64,000 nt of DNA, from positions 905,955 to 969,954 of the forward strand of contig NZ_LMVC01000001.1 in the NCBI RefSeq assembly GCF_001510655.1, in the 5' to 3' direction. Each line of letters opens with the position of its first letter. The stretch's first letter is position 1. Positions 52,718 through 60,517 of the stretch are shown here, in pieces. This DNA is from Fictibacillus sp. FJAT-27399 (lineage in GTDB: Bacteria; Bacillota; Bacilli; Bacillales; Fictibacillaceae). Below the pieces are notes generated by a model, which worked only from the letters and a program-made list of their open reading frames with translations, did not search any database and was not told the origin of the DNA. The translations under genes and the position numbers were made by a program.

Positions 52718-53828
52718 TATAGTTTTGAAGCTTTTCACTACTAACCTTACAGCCTATCCCGTACCGATCACCAAGGTATACGGTTCCTTCTTCCCGTACA
52801 GGCCCCTCCGAAACAGGATCATCTGCAAGAAAAAAAGGTCCATTTAAATCTACTGGTGCTGATATTTGCAAGTAATTAAAAAGATGGGCACTCGCTGCCA
52901 GACCAAGTGTAGATTCGGTCAAGCCCCCTCCGAGTAAAGCCAGCCCCGCTTCCTTTGCAATTTCCCCGCAAATTTTTGCACGGTACAAACCAGCCATTTT
53001 AGTCAGCTTAATGACAGCCGTATCACATGCTTCCATCCGAATCGCCTGTAGTAGATCACCTGAACTCCAAATGCTTTCATCAAGTGCAATAGGAATGTGC
53101 ACTTTCCTTCGAATTTCCGCGTGTCCTAAGAGATTATTTGCACTAAGCGGCTGTTCGAATACATCCACTCCTAATTTCTCAAGTTTCCTTGCAACATAGA
53201 TGGCTTGTGCCACAGTATAGCCCTGGTTCGCATCAACCCGGAAAAATAGGCCGGGAGCAGCTTCCCTTACCGCTTCTGCCAAATGGATATCGTGATCAGG
53301 ATCAAATCCGATCTTAACATCCAGCCCCTTGTACCCTTTTCTGTTAGCTTCTGTGGCTTTTTGAACCGCTTCATTCACGTCTCTTGTACTAATAAGATAA
53401 GACAGGCTGATCGTTGAATTCGTTGAACCCATCCATAATTCTCCAATGGTTTTTTTATTCCTTTGTCCGATTAAATCATGCAGCGCTGTATCGATCGCAG
53501 CTTTGGCAATCGGTTGGCCAACAGTCAATCCACTCTTAATTTCCTGGTTCATCACTTGGTGCACATAAGAAATGTCGTCAATCCTTTTCCCTATGAGAGC
53601 CGGAATGAAATAGTTGTTGATGGTGGTGGTAACTGATTCGATTGTTTCATAGCTCCATCGATGACTGGGCCGTGCCTCCCCCCACCCGCTTATTCCATCC
53701 TTATCCGTTATTTTTACATAAACATGTGGAGCACCTGCTTGCTTATTACCTACTGAACCACCTGAAATCCTAAAGTCCTGAAGCATGGGTAATGTTAAAG
53801 GAAAAACTTCTATTTTAGAAATAAACAT
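52707..53828 (-). CDS. Enolase-superfamily enzyme (muconate-lactonising/dipeptide epimerase subgroup)
   Basis: A 373-residue barrel enzyme. The Mg ligands are Asp in FFRVDANQGY near 193, Glu in DVFEQPLS near 219 and Asp in PIALDESIW near 244. The catalytic lysines lie in GLDVKIGFD near 163 and TAVIKLTKMAG near 268. GGSVGNKQAGAPHVYVKI in the capping domain is substrate-specifying. This is the MLE subgroup pattern, which includes dipeptide epimerases, o-succinylbenzoate synthases and cycloisomerases. ATG 53828 has AAAGGAGC six bases before it. An AGAC-box lies about 60 bases upstream but points the other way, so joint regulation is possible rather than shown. Substrate unknown. Confidence 0.82.
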   Translation of the reverse strand: MFISKIEVFPLTLPMLQDFRISGGSVGNKQAGAPHVYVKITDKDGISGWGEARPSHRWSYETIESVTTTINNYFIPALIGKRIDDISYVHQVMNQEIKSGLTVGQPIAKAAIDTALHDLIGQRNKKTIGELWMGSTNSTISLSYLISTRDVNEAVQKATEANRKGYKGLDVKIGFDPDHDIHLAEAVREAAPGLFFRVDANQGYTVAQAIYVARKLEKLGVDVFEQPLSANNLLGHAEIRRKVHIPIALDESIWSSGDLLQAIRMEACDTAVIKLTKMAGLYRAKICGEIAKEAGLALLGGGLTESTLGLAASAHLFNYLQISAPVDLNGPFFLADDPVSEGPVREEGTVYLGDRYGIGCKVSSEKLQNYTVE

Positions 53829-53886
53829 CTTAAAGCTCCTTTCTTGAAGCATGACTAACTTCCTAATTTTTTCCTAAACTATTAAT

Positions 53887-53907
53887 AGACATTTTATAGA
53901 CGTGTCT
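53887..53907 (+). promoter_or_regulatory. AGAC-box, site D
   Basis: AGAC-N7-AGAC-GT-GTCT on the plus strand, pointing at the secreted protein gene that starts 66 bases downstream at 53973. Half-site spacing is identical to sites A-C. If the final GTGTCT serves as -35, the -10 position falls on AGCTAC, a poor match, so activation may be needed. Confidence 0.75.
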
Positions 53908-53972
53908 TTTTTTGATAACGTTAAGCTACAGAGAAAGCTACAAAGAAAATTGCCTGAAAAAGGAGGATTACT

Positions 53973-55640
53973 ATGAAAAGAAAAATGAGTGTGATCGTAC
54001 TCTTGTCTTCCATCTTGATGTACAGCCTGCTGACAGGTTGGGCTCCTCTTCCAAGAGCGGCGGCTCAGACCGACGGACAACCCGGTGAGATTTTAGCTGA
54101 TTATGCTGGTGTTGTCAGGGAAACATCCCCTCGCTCTGATGGGATTTACCACATTGATACCCCGAGATCCATTCAAAAACTGAAAGAACTTCATATCAAT
54201 ACGTACTACTACCTCGTTTGGCATGAGAAAACGGATTGGGACGATTTAAAGAATGAGTTTTTGCCTGCAGCCCGTGATGCCAATATCAATATTGTTGTCT
54301 ATCTCGTACCTCCCTCTGAATCTACCGGCGTTCGAAAATCTTATCCTTACACCACCGATTACATTGCATGGTCAAAAGCTATTGCCCAACTCTCCCTTGA
54401 CTTCCCTAATCTTATTGGATGGGCCATTGATGATTTCAACCACAACCTGTCTACTTACACACCTCAATATATGGCACAAATGAAACAAACTTCTGAGGCC
54501 ATTAACCCAAAACTCATGTTTACTCCGCAAATGTATACCGACTCCTTGAACGAAAGCTTTTTACAAACAAGAGGTGCTTATATTGATGGCGTCATATTGG
54601 CTTTCAGAGATGGAATCTATCGAAATACGCAAGTCTATGAATCTGCTCAACAGCAAATTGATACCGCTTACAACCTATTAAGTTCCTATGACCTTCCGCT
54701 TTATTGGATGCTGTATGCTTCACAGCTTTCCCTTACCCCGGCAAACCCTTCAGCAAACTACGTAAGAGAAGTCGTGCAAATTGCCTTGGATAACATGAAA
54801 ACAGGCAAAATTAAAGGGGTCACTACGTATGTTCTTAAAAAGAACTTTGAACCTGAACCAATAGACGACAAGGCCTTTAATGATACTGGGTATCTTAACA
54901 TTTTTGTTGGAGCAGGTGCACCTACCACAGCCGGAGATTATGAGGAAGCTTCACAGAACATCCGTGTGGACCGAAAATCTGATCAATACTCGTTAACATT
55001 CCAGACAATGGATCATGGCCCCAATGCGATGGGTTACCATAAAAAACAATTGCTGATCGATAGCCAGGTGGTGTGGGAACAGGACACAGCCGAAATTCTG
55101 ACGGATTTGCAGTGGAATACCATTCACGTTGATCTTACTCCGTATTTAAGCGGAAAGAAGAATGCCCGTCTCTCCTTTCGTTTTTATGAAGCCCGCCCTG
55201 TCAACAATTTCTGGACTTATGCTGGTTTTGATGGTCTGCAGCCAGAAGGATTTTCTGTAGAGAATGGTGATTTTGCAGATAATAGCTCCTGGGCATTTTC
55301 CTCTATCTCTGCCGCCATTATTGGTGAGATTATGCATTACGACGAAAATCGAGCCGGAAGAGCCTATGAACAAACAAAAAGATCCTATTTAACCTATGAG
55401 TTGTATCACTCTATTTATACTGCAGATCTTAAGCCAGAAACAAAGACCGATTTAGCAGAAAAAGCTGAGATGGTAATGGATGAATACTTTTCCGAAAATA
55501 ATCAAAAAGCGATCATTAAGCTTCGTCAGCTGAAAAACAAAATACGGATTAAAAGCGGACGGGAGATTTCCCTGGAAATGGCAGAGAAATGGGAATCAAT
55601 ATGTGACGAACTGCTAACCTACTATGAAAGCGAGATGTGA
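53973..55640 (+). CDS. Secreted TIM-barrel protein, putative extracellular glycan hydrolase
   Basis: A 555-residue exported protein. The signal peptide has a basic start (MKRKMSVIV), a hydrophobic core and a likely cleavage after PRAAA near 31. Residues 40-300 look like a TIM barrel: GEILADYAGVVRETSPRSDG, LKELHINTYYYLVWHEKTDWDD, IGWAIDDFNHNLSTYTPQYM near 150 with an Asp pair, KLMFTPQMYTDS and LPLYWMLYASQLS. Residues about 310-450 are beta-rich (LTFQTMDHGPNAMGYHKKQLL), like a carbohydrate-binding module, and a helical tail ends it. I cannot assign a CAZy family. Clues to a polysaccharide substrate are its export, its AGAC-box and its place in an amino-sugar glycan locus. Confidence 0.65.
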   Translation: MKRKMSVIVLLSSILMYSLLTGWAPLPRAAAQTDGQPGEILADYAGVVRETSPRSDGIYHIDTPRSIQKLKELHINTYYYLVWHEKTDWDDLKNEFLPAARDANINIVVYLVPPSESTGVRKSYPYTTDYIAWSKAIAQLSLDFPNLIGWAIDDFNHNLSTYTPQYMAQMKQTSEAINPKLMFTPQMYTDSLNESFLQTRGAYIDGVILAFRDGIYRNTQVYESAQQQIDTAYNLLSSYDLPLYWMLYASQLSLTPANPSANYVREVVQIALDNMKTGKIKGVTTYVLKKNFEPEPIDDKAFNDTGYLNIFVGAGAPTTAGDYEEASQNIRVDRKSDQYSLTFQTMDHGPNAMGYHKKQLLIDSQVVWEQDTAEILTDLQWNTIHVDLTPYLSGKKNARLSFRFYEARPVNNFWTYAGFDGLQPEGFSVENGDFADNSSWAFSSISAAIIGEIMHYDENRAGRAYEQTKRSYLTYELYHSIYTADLKPETKTDLAEKAEMVMDEYFSENNQKAIIKLRQLKNKIRIKSGREISLEMAEKWESICDELLTYYESEM

Positions 55641-55647
55641 AGAATGT

Positions 55648-55669
55648 CCCTCTGGAATTTTCCAGAGGG
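55648..55669. terminator. Bidirectional terminator between convergent genes
   Basis: CCCTCTGGAA-TT-TTCCAGAGGG, a perfect 10-bp stem followed by TTTATTT on the plus strand. It lies between the stop codons of the secreted protein gene (55640) and the CE7-like gene (55678). Confidence 0.88.
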
Positions 55670-55677
55670 TTTATTTC

Positions 55678-56628
55678 TTATAAATGCTTATTGACGAACT
55701 CAAGGGTTTTATCAATATGTTCTTGGCTTCCTGGAGCATTGTGTGTCGAGAAAGGATAAACCTCTATTGATTTTTCGGAAGTTATGTGATTATACACGCC
55801 AAAAATCGTTTTTGGAGGGCACACCGCATCCTTTAACGCGACAGATAATCTGACTTTGCTTTTAATATTTGAAGCGAAATTAAGATTGTCAAAATAAGTT
55901 AGGTTTTCAAAAACCTTTTCCGTGTATTGGGGATACCTTGCTAAAAAATTCTCGATAAATACGAGAGAGCCTTCTGTTTTTAATTGAATCGCCAGCTCCA
56001 AATCACACATATTCGGAACGTCTGCCACTACCAATTGCGGCCGAGGATCCAGAGCAGCCACAGCTAAAGCAATCCCCCCTCCCAAACTTGACCCTATTAA
56101 ACAGATTTTTTGTGGATTTACCTCTGGACGCGTTAAACAATAATCAATGGCCCGTTTAGAGTCCAGATAGACTTTATAATAGTAGTATTCTTTCTTGTTC
56201 ATAAGCCCCTGTGTTGCCCAGCTGCCTAGTGTTCCCGAACTATAACAGGAATCATCCCCCGTCTCTCCCATTCCCCTGCAATCCACTGCCAATACAGCAT
56301 AGTCCTGAATCAGCCACTGCATATACTGGGAAATGGATCCTTTGCTGCTGTTGTATCCGTGAAAAAAGATAAGGCATTTAAGATTCCGTTCCAGTCTTTT
56401 TGGTTTTAGAAAAATCCCCTTTATCAGAGATCCGTATGCTCCGCGATAAGCAACCTTTTCACATTGGATTTGTTTAATGGGATATTCCATCATTTCTGCC
56501 TGTTCATTTAACTCAATACATTCCAGCTCTTTCAGTGCCTGTGACCAAAATGAATGAAAATCATGTCTTGCCGATAGAAGTGGTTTGTAGGCACTGTATT
56601 CTTCAATTGCTTCACGAACTTGCCTCAT
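55678..56628 (-). CDS. CE7-like acetyl esterase (acetyl xylan esterase/cephalosporin deacetylase family)
   Basis: A 316-residue alpha/beta hydrolase without signal peptide. The serine elbow is CLIGSSLGGGIALAVA near 180, the oxyanion region LIFFHGYNSSKGS near 87, and DCRGMGETGDDS near 117 corresponds to the CE7 RGQ motif with Met in place of Gln. YSTHNAPGSQE-like residues near 298 supply the last histidine, and KDAVCPP near 267 the acid. CE7 enzymes remove O-acetyl groups from short oligosaccharides in the cytoplasm. It follows the ROK repressor by 44 bases and is the last gene of the nag-type operon, so it may deacetylate an imported O-acetylated amino sugar. Confidence 0.8.
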   Translation of the reverse strand: MRQVREAIEEYSAYKPLLSARHDFHSFWSQALKELECIELNEQAEMMEYPIKQIQCEKVAYRGAYGSLIKGIFLKPKRLERNLKCLIFFHGYNSSKGSISQYMQWLIQDYAVLAVDCRGMGETGDDSCYSSGTLGSWATQGLMNKKEYYYYKVYLDSKRAIDYCLTRPEVNPQKICLIGSSLGGGIALAVAALDPRPQLVVADVPNMCDLELAIQLKTEGSLVFIENFLARYPQYTEKVFENLTYFDNLNFASNIKSKVRLSVALKDAVCPPKTIFGVYNHITSEKSIEVYPFSTHNAPGSQEHIDKTLEFVNKHL

Positions 56629-56672
56629 ATCATCATTCCCTTCTTCGGTAGATGGAACAAAATTAATAGATT

Positions 56673-57794
56673 TTAGCTATTCAGAAGAATAGAAACCGCT
56701 GCTCCCTTCGCTGGAGAATAGAACTCTTTTGAAAAAACAATCTTCGTCTGAGCAAAAGCGTCGGAAAGAGTACGTTGCTTTGCGGAAGAAATCGTCTTCT
56801 CCTGAAATTCATAAATTTGGTTATAAGGTGCTTCTATAACGATTTCTTGAGGATTTAGCAAATGAATCACCTGCACCAGAGCACGGCCCAAATAATTTCC
56901 GTATTCTTCTATCTCTTGGTGTACCCTGTGGTCTTGCTTAGCTAACTTTGTAAGATCCATGTCATTTTTATCTGAAGGAGTATAAGAGAGGCTTTGAAGA
57001 AATTCCCGAAAAGCTTCCATACTGATTATTTTTTCAAGACAACCCTTCTGGCCGCACTTGCATATTGGACCATGTGAAGCCACAGATAGATGGCCAATTT
57101 CACCGGCTGTCCAGCTGTTGCCATTCATTACTTGATTGTCTGCCACATAGGCTCCTCCGATCCCCTCGCCAATCCTTATATAAAAGAAACTAGATCGCAA
57201 TTTTGGTTTGACCGTTTCTTTACCTCTTTCCGCTGCAATTTTCACATTGTTAAAAACCTCGACAGGCACATTAACCTCGGTGCTAAGAATTTTTTTTAAA
57301 TCCACATCCTTCCAATTCAAATTTGCCGATTGGTATACATACCCTCTTGTCGGGTCAACAATGCCAGGTATGGCAATCCCAATCCCTTTTGCCTTATGAA
57401 ATCTGCTTGCTAAGTTTTTTGAGAGGTTGATCACTTCATCCAAGACGGATTGGCTTTTTATGGATACTGACCCCTCCTCTAGTTCATTTAATTGAAAATC
57501 CAATACGATATATGAGATGTTGTCTTGCTGAACCATTAACCCAATGGTTTGAAACGCATCTGGCCTTAAGCGCAGCAAAACTTTTGGTCTTCCTGCTCCA
57601 ATCGGTTCTTTTATTCCCGACTCAGCAATCATGTTTTGTTTCAGCAATTGTTCAACGATAAGAGACACTGTATTTTTGCTTACCTTTAACGCTTGGGCGA
57701 TCTCCTTTCTTGAACATGGTTCATGTGTCCGAATATAGTCCAAAATATTTTTTTGATTGATTTCCCGTAACAGAGCAGTACCTTTTACCGGCAT
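56673..57794 (-). CDS. ROK-family transcriptional repressor (NagC/XylR type)
   Basis: A 373-residue regulator. The N-terminal helix-turn-helix (EPCSRKEIAQALKVSKNTVSLIVEQLLKQ) is fused to a ROK sugar-binding domain with GIGIAIPGIVDPTRG near 130, GEGIGGAYVADNQVMNGN near 205 and the zinc motif GHLSVASHGPICKCGQKGCLEKI near 225-247. ATG 57794 has AGGAG eight bases upstream; the frame is open further but would run into the SIS gene. It sits inside the nag-type operon, 31 bases after the SIS gene, and would control it through a palindrome at 61839. Inducer: probably an amino-sugar phosphate or the free sugar. Confidence 0.9.
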   Translation of the reverse strand: MPVKGTALLREINQKNILDYIRTHEPCSRKEIAQALKVSKNTVSLIVEQLLKQNMIAESGIKEPIGAGRPKVLLRLRPDAFQTIGLMVQQDNISYIVLDFQLNELEEGSVSIKSQSVLDEVINLSKNLASRFHKAKGIGIAIPGIVDPTRGYVYQSANLNWKDVDLKKILSTEVNVPVEVFNNVKIAAERGKETVKPKLRSSFFYIRIGEGIGGAYVADNQVMNGNSWTAGEIGHLSVASHGPICKCGQKGCLEKIISMEAFREFLQSLSYTPSDKNDMDLTKLAKQDHRVHQEIEEYGNYLGRALVQVIHLLNPQEIVIEAPYNQIYEFQEKTISSAKQRTLSDAFAQTKIVFSKEFYSPAKGAAVSILLNS

Positions 57795-57825
57795 TCTATA
57801 TTCTCCTGTCCTTTTCCGTACTTCT

Positions 57826-58584
57826 TTATAGCTTTTTAATCTTTCCTTTAAACCGATCGATAAATTGGGCATTCCATTCATCCCCTCCTGAGGCGTTTCC
57901 ACTCATCCAAATGGGCGGCTGAATGCCTTCAGCCACAAGCAAAGCGATCGCTTCAGCTGTCATGGCATTCAACAGATAGGCATTCGCAAATGTAGAAATA
58001 GCGGCTACTTTTTGCTCCAATCCGCTGATTTGCAATATCGCATCGCCTACTCCAACCTTGCTGTCCAAAACGACATCCACCAATTCATGCAAGTTTTGCT
58101 TGGAAGGGTGACGGGCAGGGTGGTCAGCAGGAGTACTTGATGCATGCTCCACAGAGGTTACACCAATTGTTTTTACACCTCGCCGTTTGGCTTCCAAGGC
58201 CGCATCGATGGTCGCTGCATTAATGCCATAAGCATTAACAATGATCAGAAGATCGTCTTTCACAAGTCCATAGTCTTCGATCACAATTTTCCCATAACCC
58301 GGTGTCCGCTCGATCGCCATCGAACGAAGAGCTCCTCCACTTAGAAGCGTTCCTTCATCCAGCATAGCACTGATGTGCATAAGACCACCGGCACGAAAAA
58401 ACAGCTCCTGTGAACCTAAATTGGAGTGGCCGCCAGGACCATAAGCGAAAACAAGTTTATCCTGCTTCACTTGTTGTGCCACCAACTTCGCAGCCTCTGT
58501 AATAGCATGCTGCTCTTCTTTGTGTATTTTTTCCAAGTGACGGATAATCCCCTGCAAATATTCAGTCATTAACGGTGTTTTCAT
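57826..58584 (-). CDS. SIS-domain sugar isomerase-like protein (UPF0309 type)
   Basis: A 252-residue protein with one SIS domain. It has LVFAYGPGGHSNLGSQELFFRAGGL near 44-68, LLIIVNAYGINAATIDAALEAKRRGVKTIGVTSVEHASS near 107-146 and DAILQISGLEQKVAAISTFANAYLLNAM. This is the UPF0309/sugar-isomerase-domain family, related to MurQ and GmhA, which bind phosphosugars. The ATG has GGGAGG nine bases before it and overlaps the nagA stop. Inside a nagA-nagB operon it may be a second amino-sugar phosphate isomerase or etherase. The reaction is not known. Confidence 0.82.
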   Translation of the reverse strand: MKTPLMTEYLQGIIRHLEKIHKEEQHAITEAAKLVAQQVKQDKLVFAYGPGGHSNLGSQELFFRAGGLMHISAMLDEGTLLSGGALRSMAIERTPGYGKIVIEDYGLVKDDLLIIVNAYGINAATIDAALEAKRRGVKTIGVTSVEHASSTPADHPARHPSKQNLHELVDVVLDSKVGVGDAILQISGLEQKVAAISTFANAYLLNAMTAEAIALLVAEGIQPPIWMSGNASGGDEWNAQFIDRFKGKIKKL

Positions 58585-59746
58585 GAAAATAAGCCTCCCT
58601 ATTCATATATACAGAAACTCCATTTTTGTACGTTTCGGTTATGGTTAATTCATTCTTTTCTGATTGGTGAAGCAATAGAAAATCTGCTGGTGCACCTTCA
58701 CAGATGCCTTTCTGTTGCGGCAAATTCATCACCGTGGAAGGATGGATTGAGGCCAGGTCCACAGCAAGAGATAAGCTGCACAGTCCCCGCCTGATCAAAT
58801 GGTTAATCCCCCATGACTGCGTTTGAGCTGACCCTGCCAAAAGATCGGCATTATCATTCATATATAGCCTTCCGCTCTTATCCAGTACAACATCACCGCC
58901 AATATGAAGATGATAAGAACCTTCAGGCATTCCGGCTAATGAGACACAATCACTGACCAGAATGGCCAGCTTCCCTTTCATCCTCAGGATGACCTTTATG
59001 ACTGAATCGGGGAGATGAAATCCATCAGCAATCATGCAGGCGGCAAGCTCATCGCTTGCCAGCTGTTCCCAAAGGTAGTTAGGATGCCTCTTTAACATGA
59101 CATGAGCACCATTTCCTAAATGGGTAGACATCTTCGCTCCCGCCTCAATCGCGTTTTGGATGTTTTCAGGGGTGGCAGATGTATGGCCTATGGAAACGAG
59201 AACACCATGATTTGTACATTTTTTTATAAACGATGCGGACCCAGGCCATTCGGGTGATACGGTGAGGATGGAAATCCGTCCCCCAGAAGCTTCTTGCCAC
59301 ATCTGAAATTCAGTCCAGTCAGGAGCTTTAACGAATTGTTCAGCATGAGCTCCCCGAGGTCCATCCTGGGGAGATAAGTAAGGCCCCTCTAAATGAATGC
59401 CCGGAATGGCTTGATTGACCGTTTTGTTTGTTCCTGCTGCTTTTTGGAATACGGACAACGAGTTTATTATGTTTTCCGGGTGATTGGTGATGATCGTAGG
59501 ATAAAATGTAGTTACTCCCTGGCTCCATAAATGTCGAACGGTAGATTCGATAGAAGCAGGTGTGAGCGTTGCGTCATTATAATCAATTCCTCTATACCCA
59601 TTGACTTGTAGATCAACAAAACCCGGTGCTATGATCGGTAGTTCTTTTCGCTGTTCATCCTCTTCAATAGAAAGAAACACTCCATCTTCAAAACTCACTT
59701 TTACTGCTTTGCCAGTTTTATAGTGAATCGCAGAAACTTGTTTCAC
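58562..59746 (-). CDS. nagA: N-acetylglucosamine/galactosamine-6-phosphate deacetylase (NagA/AgaA)
   Basis: A 394-residue amidohydrolase. It has IIAPGFVDLQVNGYRGIDYND near 39-58, GIHLEGPYLSPQDGPRGAH near 124 with the metal Glu, VSIGHTSATPENI near 184 with a metal His, STHLGNGAHVMLKRHPN near 207 and the catalytic Asp in LAILVSDCVSLAGMPEG near 265. It removes the acetyl group from N-acetylhexosamine 6-phosphate. It starts one base after the nagB stop and overlaps the SIS gene. The product, glucosamine or galactosamine 6-phosphate, is the substrate of the NagB-type protein upstream or of the AgaS-like protein at 33758. Confidence 0.88.
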   Translation of the reverse strand: MKQVSAIHYKTGKAVKVSFEDGVFLSIEEDEQRKELPIIAPGFVDLQVNGYRGIDYNDATLTPASIESTVRHLWSQGVTTFYPTIITNHPENIINSLSVFQKAAGTNKTVNQAIPGIHLEGPYLSPQDGPRGAHAEQFVKAPDWTEFQMWQEASGGRISILTVSPEWPGSASFIKKCTNHGVLVSIGHTSATPENIQNAIEAGAKMSTHLGNGAHVMLKRHPNYLWEQLASDELAACMIADGFHLPDSVIKVILRMKGKLAILVSDCVSLAGMPEGSYHLHIGGDVVLDKSGRLYMNDNADLLAGSAQTQSWGINHLIRRGLCSLSLAVDLASIHPSTVMNLPQQKGICEGAPADFLLLHQSEKNELTITETYKNGVSVYMNREAYFHENTVND

Positions 59747-60517
59747 TTAACAGCCACCGCCAAATGAATCTTGATCTAGATATAATGTACAATTTTTGTG
59801 TTTTCGAAGAACGGAAGCAGGACAATCTTGTGTAATTGTTCCATGAAGCACCGATTGTACAGCATGTGCTTTTGTCTTGCCTGGCACCACACAGTACAGG
59901 AATTCAGCTGAAACCAATGCAGGTATCGTTAATGTAAGCGCCTCTTTTGGCACCTCATCGAGAGAAGAGAAACAGGCATCATTCACTTGCTGTCGCCGGG
60001 ATGCCTCGTCTAATGTCACCACTTTCATTGTTTTTGGATCATGAAAATCTGCAACTGGAGGATCGTTGAAGGCAATATGGCCGTTCTCACCGATACCCAA
60101 ACAAACAATATCAACAGGTTTTTCTTTGATTAGTTTTGTGTAACGATCACATTCTTCTTCTGCTCCATTCGTCGTTTGAATAAGATGGACTTCTCTTGGA
60201 TGAACTCGATCATATAACTTATCTTTTAAAAAGGAACCAAAGCTTTTAGAAGATCCGGATGGCAAGTCCATATATTCATCCATATGGAAAACTGTAATCC
60301 GGCTCCAGTCAATGCTGTTATCTGCTGCAAGATTATCCAGCAATTCGTTTTGAGAAGGAGCCGATGCAAAAACCATCCGTAGATTTTCCTGAATCGAGAG
60401 AAGTTCCTTAATCTTGCTGCTAACATCACTTGCTGCTTGCTGTCCCATCTCTTTTCTCGTTTCAAATACCTTTACATTTAAACGATCTGATCTACTCGTT
60501 AATGGATAAACCGTCAT
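59747..60517 (-). CDS. nagB: Glucosamine/galactosamine-6-phosphate deaminase (NagB/AgaI-like)
   Basis: A 256-residue isomerase-deaminase. The catalytic motifs are FHMDEYMDLP near 82, where the Asp is the proton-transfer base, and LGIGENGHIAFNDPP near 138, with the His of the ring-opening site. VVPGKTKAHAVQSVLHG near 215 binds phosphate. It is close to NagB in length, but wording such as ASAPSQNELLDNL differs from the strict NagB group, so galactosamine specificity (AgaI) is possible. ATG 60517 has GGGAGG just before it and overlaps the ceramidase-like gene by 26 bases. Confidence 0.85.
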   Translation of the reverse strand: MTVYPLTSRSDRLNVKVFETRKEMGQQAASDVSSKIKELLSIQENLRMVFASAPSQNELLDNLAADNSIDWSRITVFHMDEYMDLPSGSSKSFGSFLKDKLYDRVHPREVHLIQTTNGAEEECDRYTKLIKEKPVDIVCLGIGENGHIAFNDPPVADFHDPKTMKVVTLDEASRRQQVNDACFSSLDEVPKEALTLTIPALVSAEFLYCVVPGKTKAHAVQSVLHGTITQDCPASVLRKHKNCTLYLDQDSFGGGC

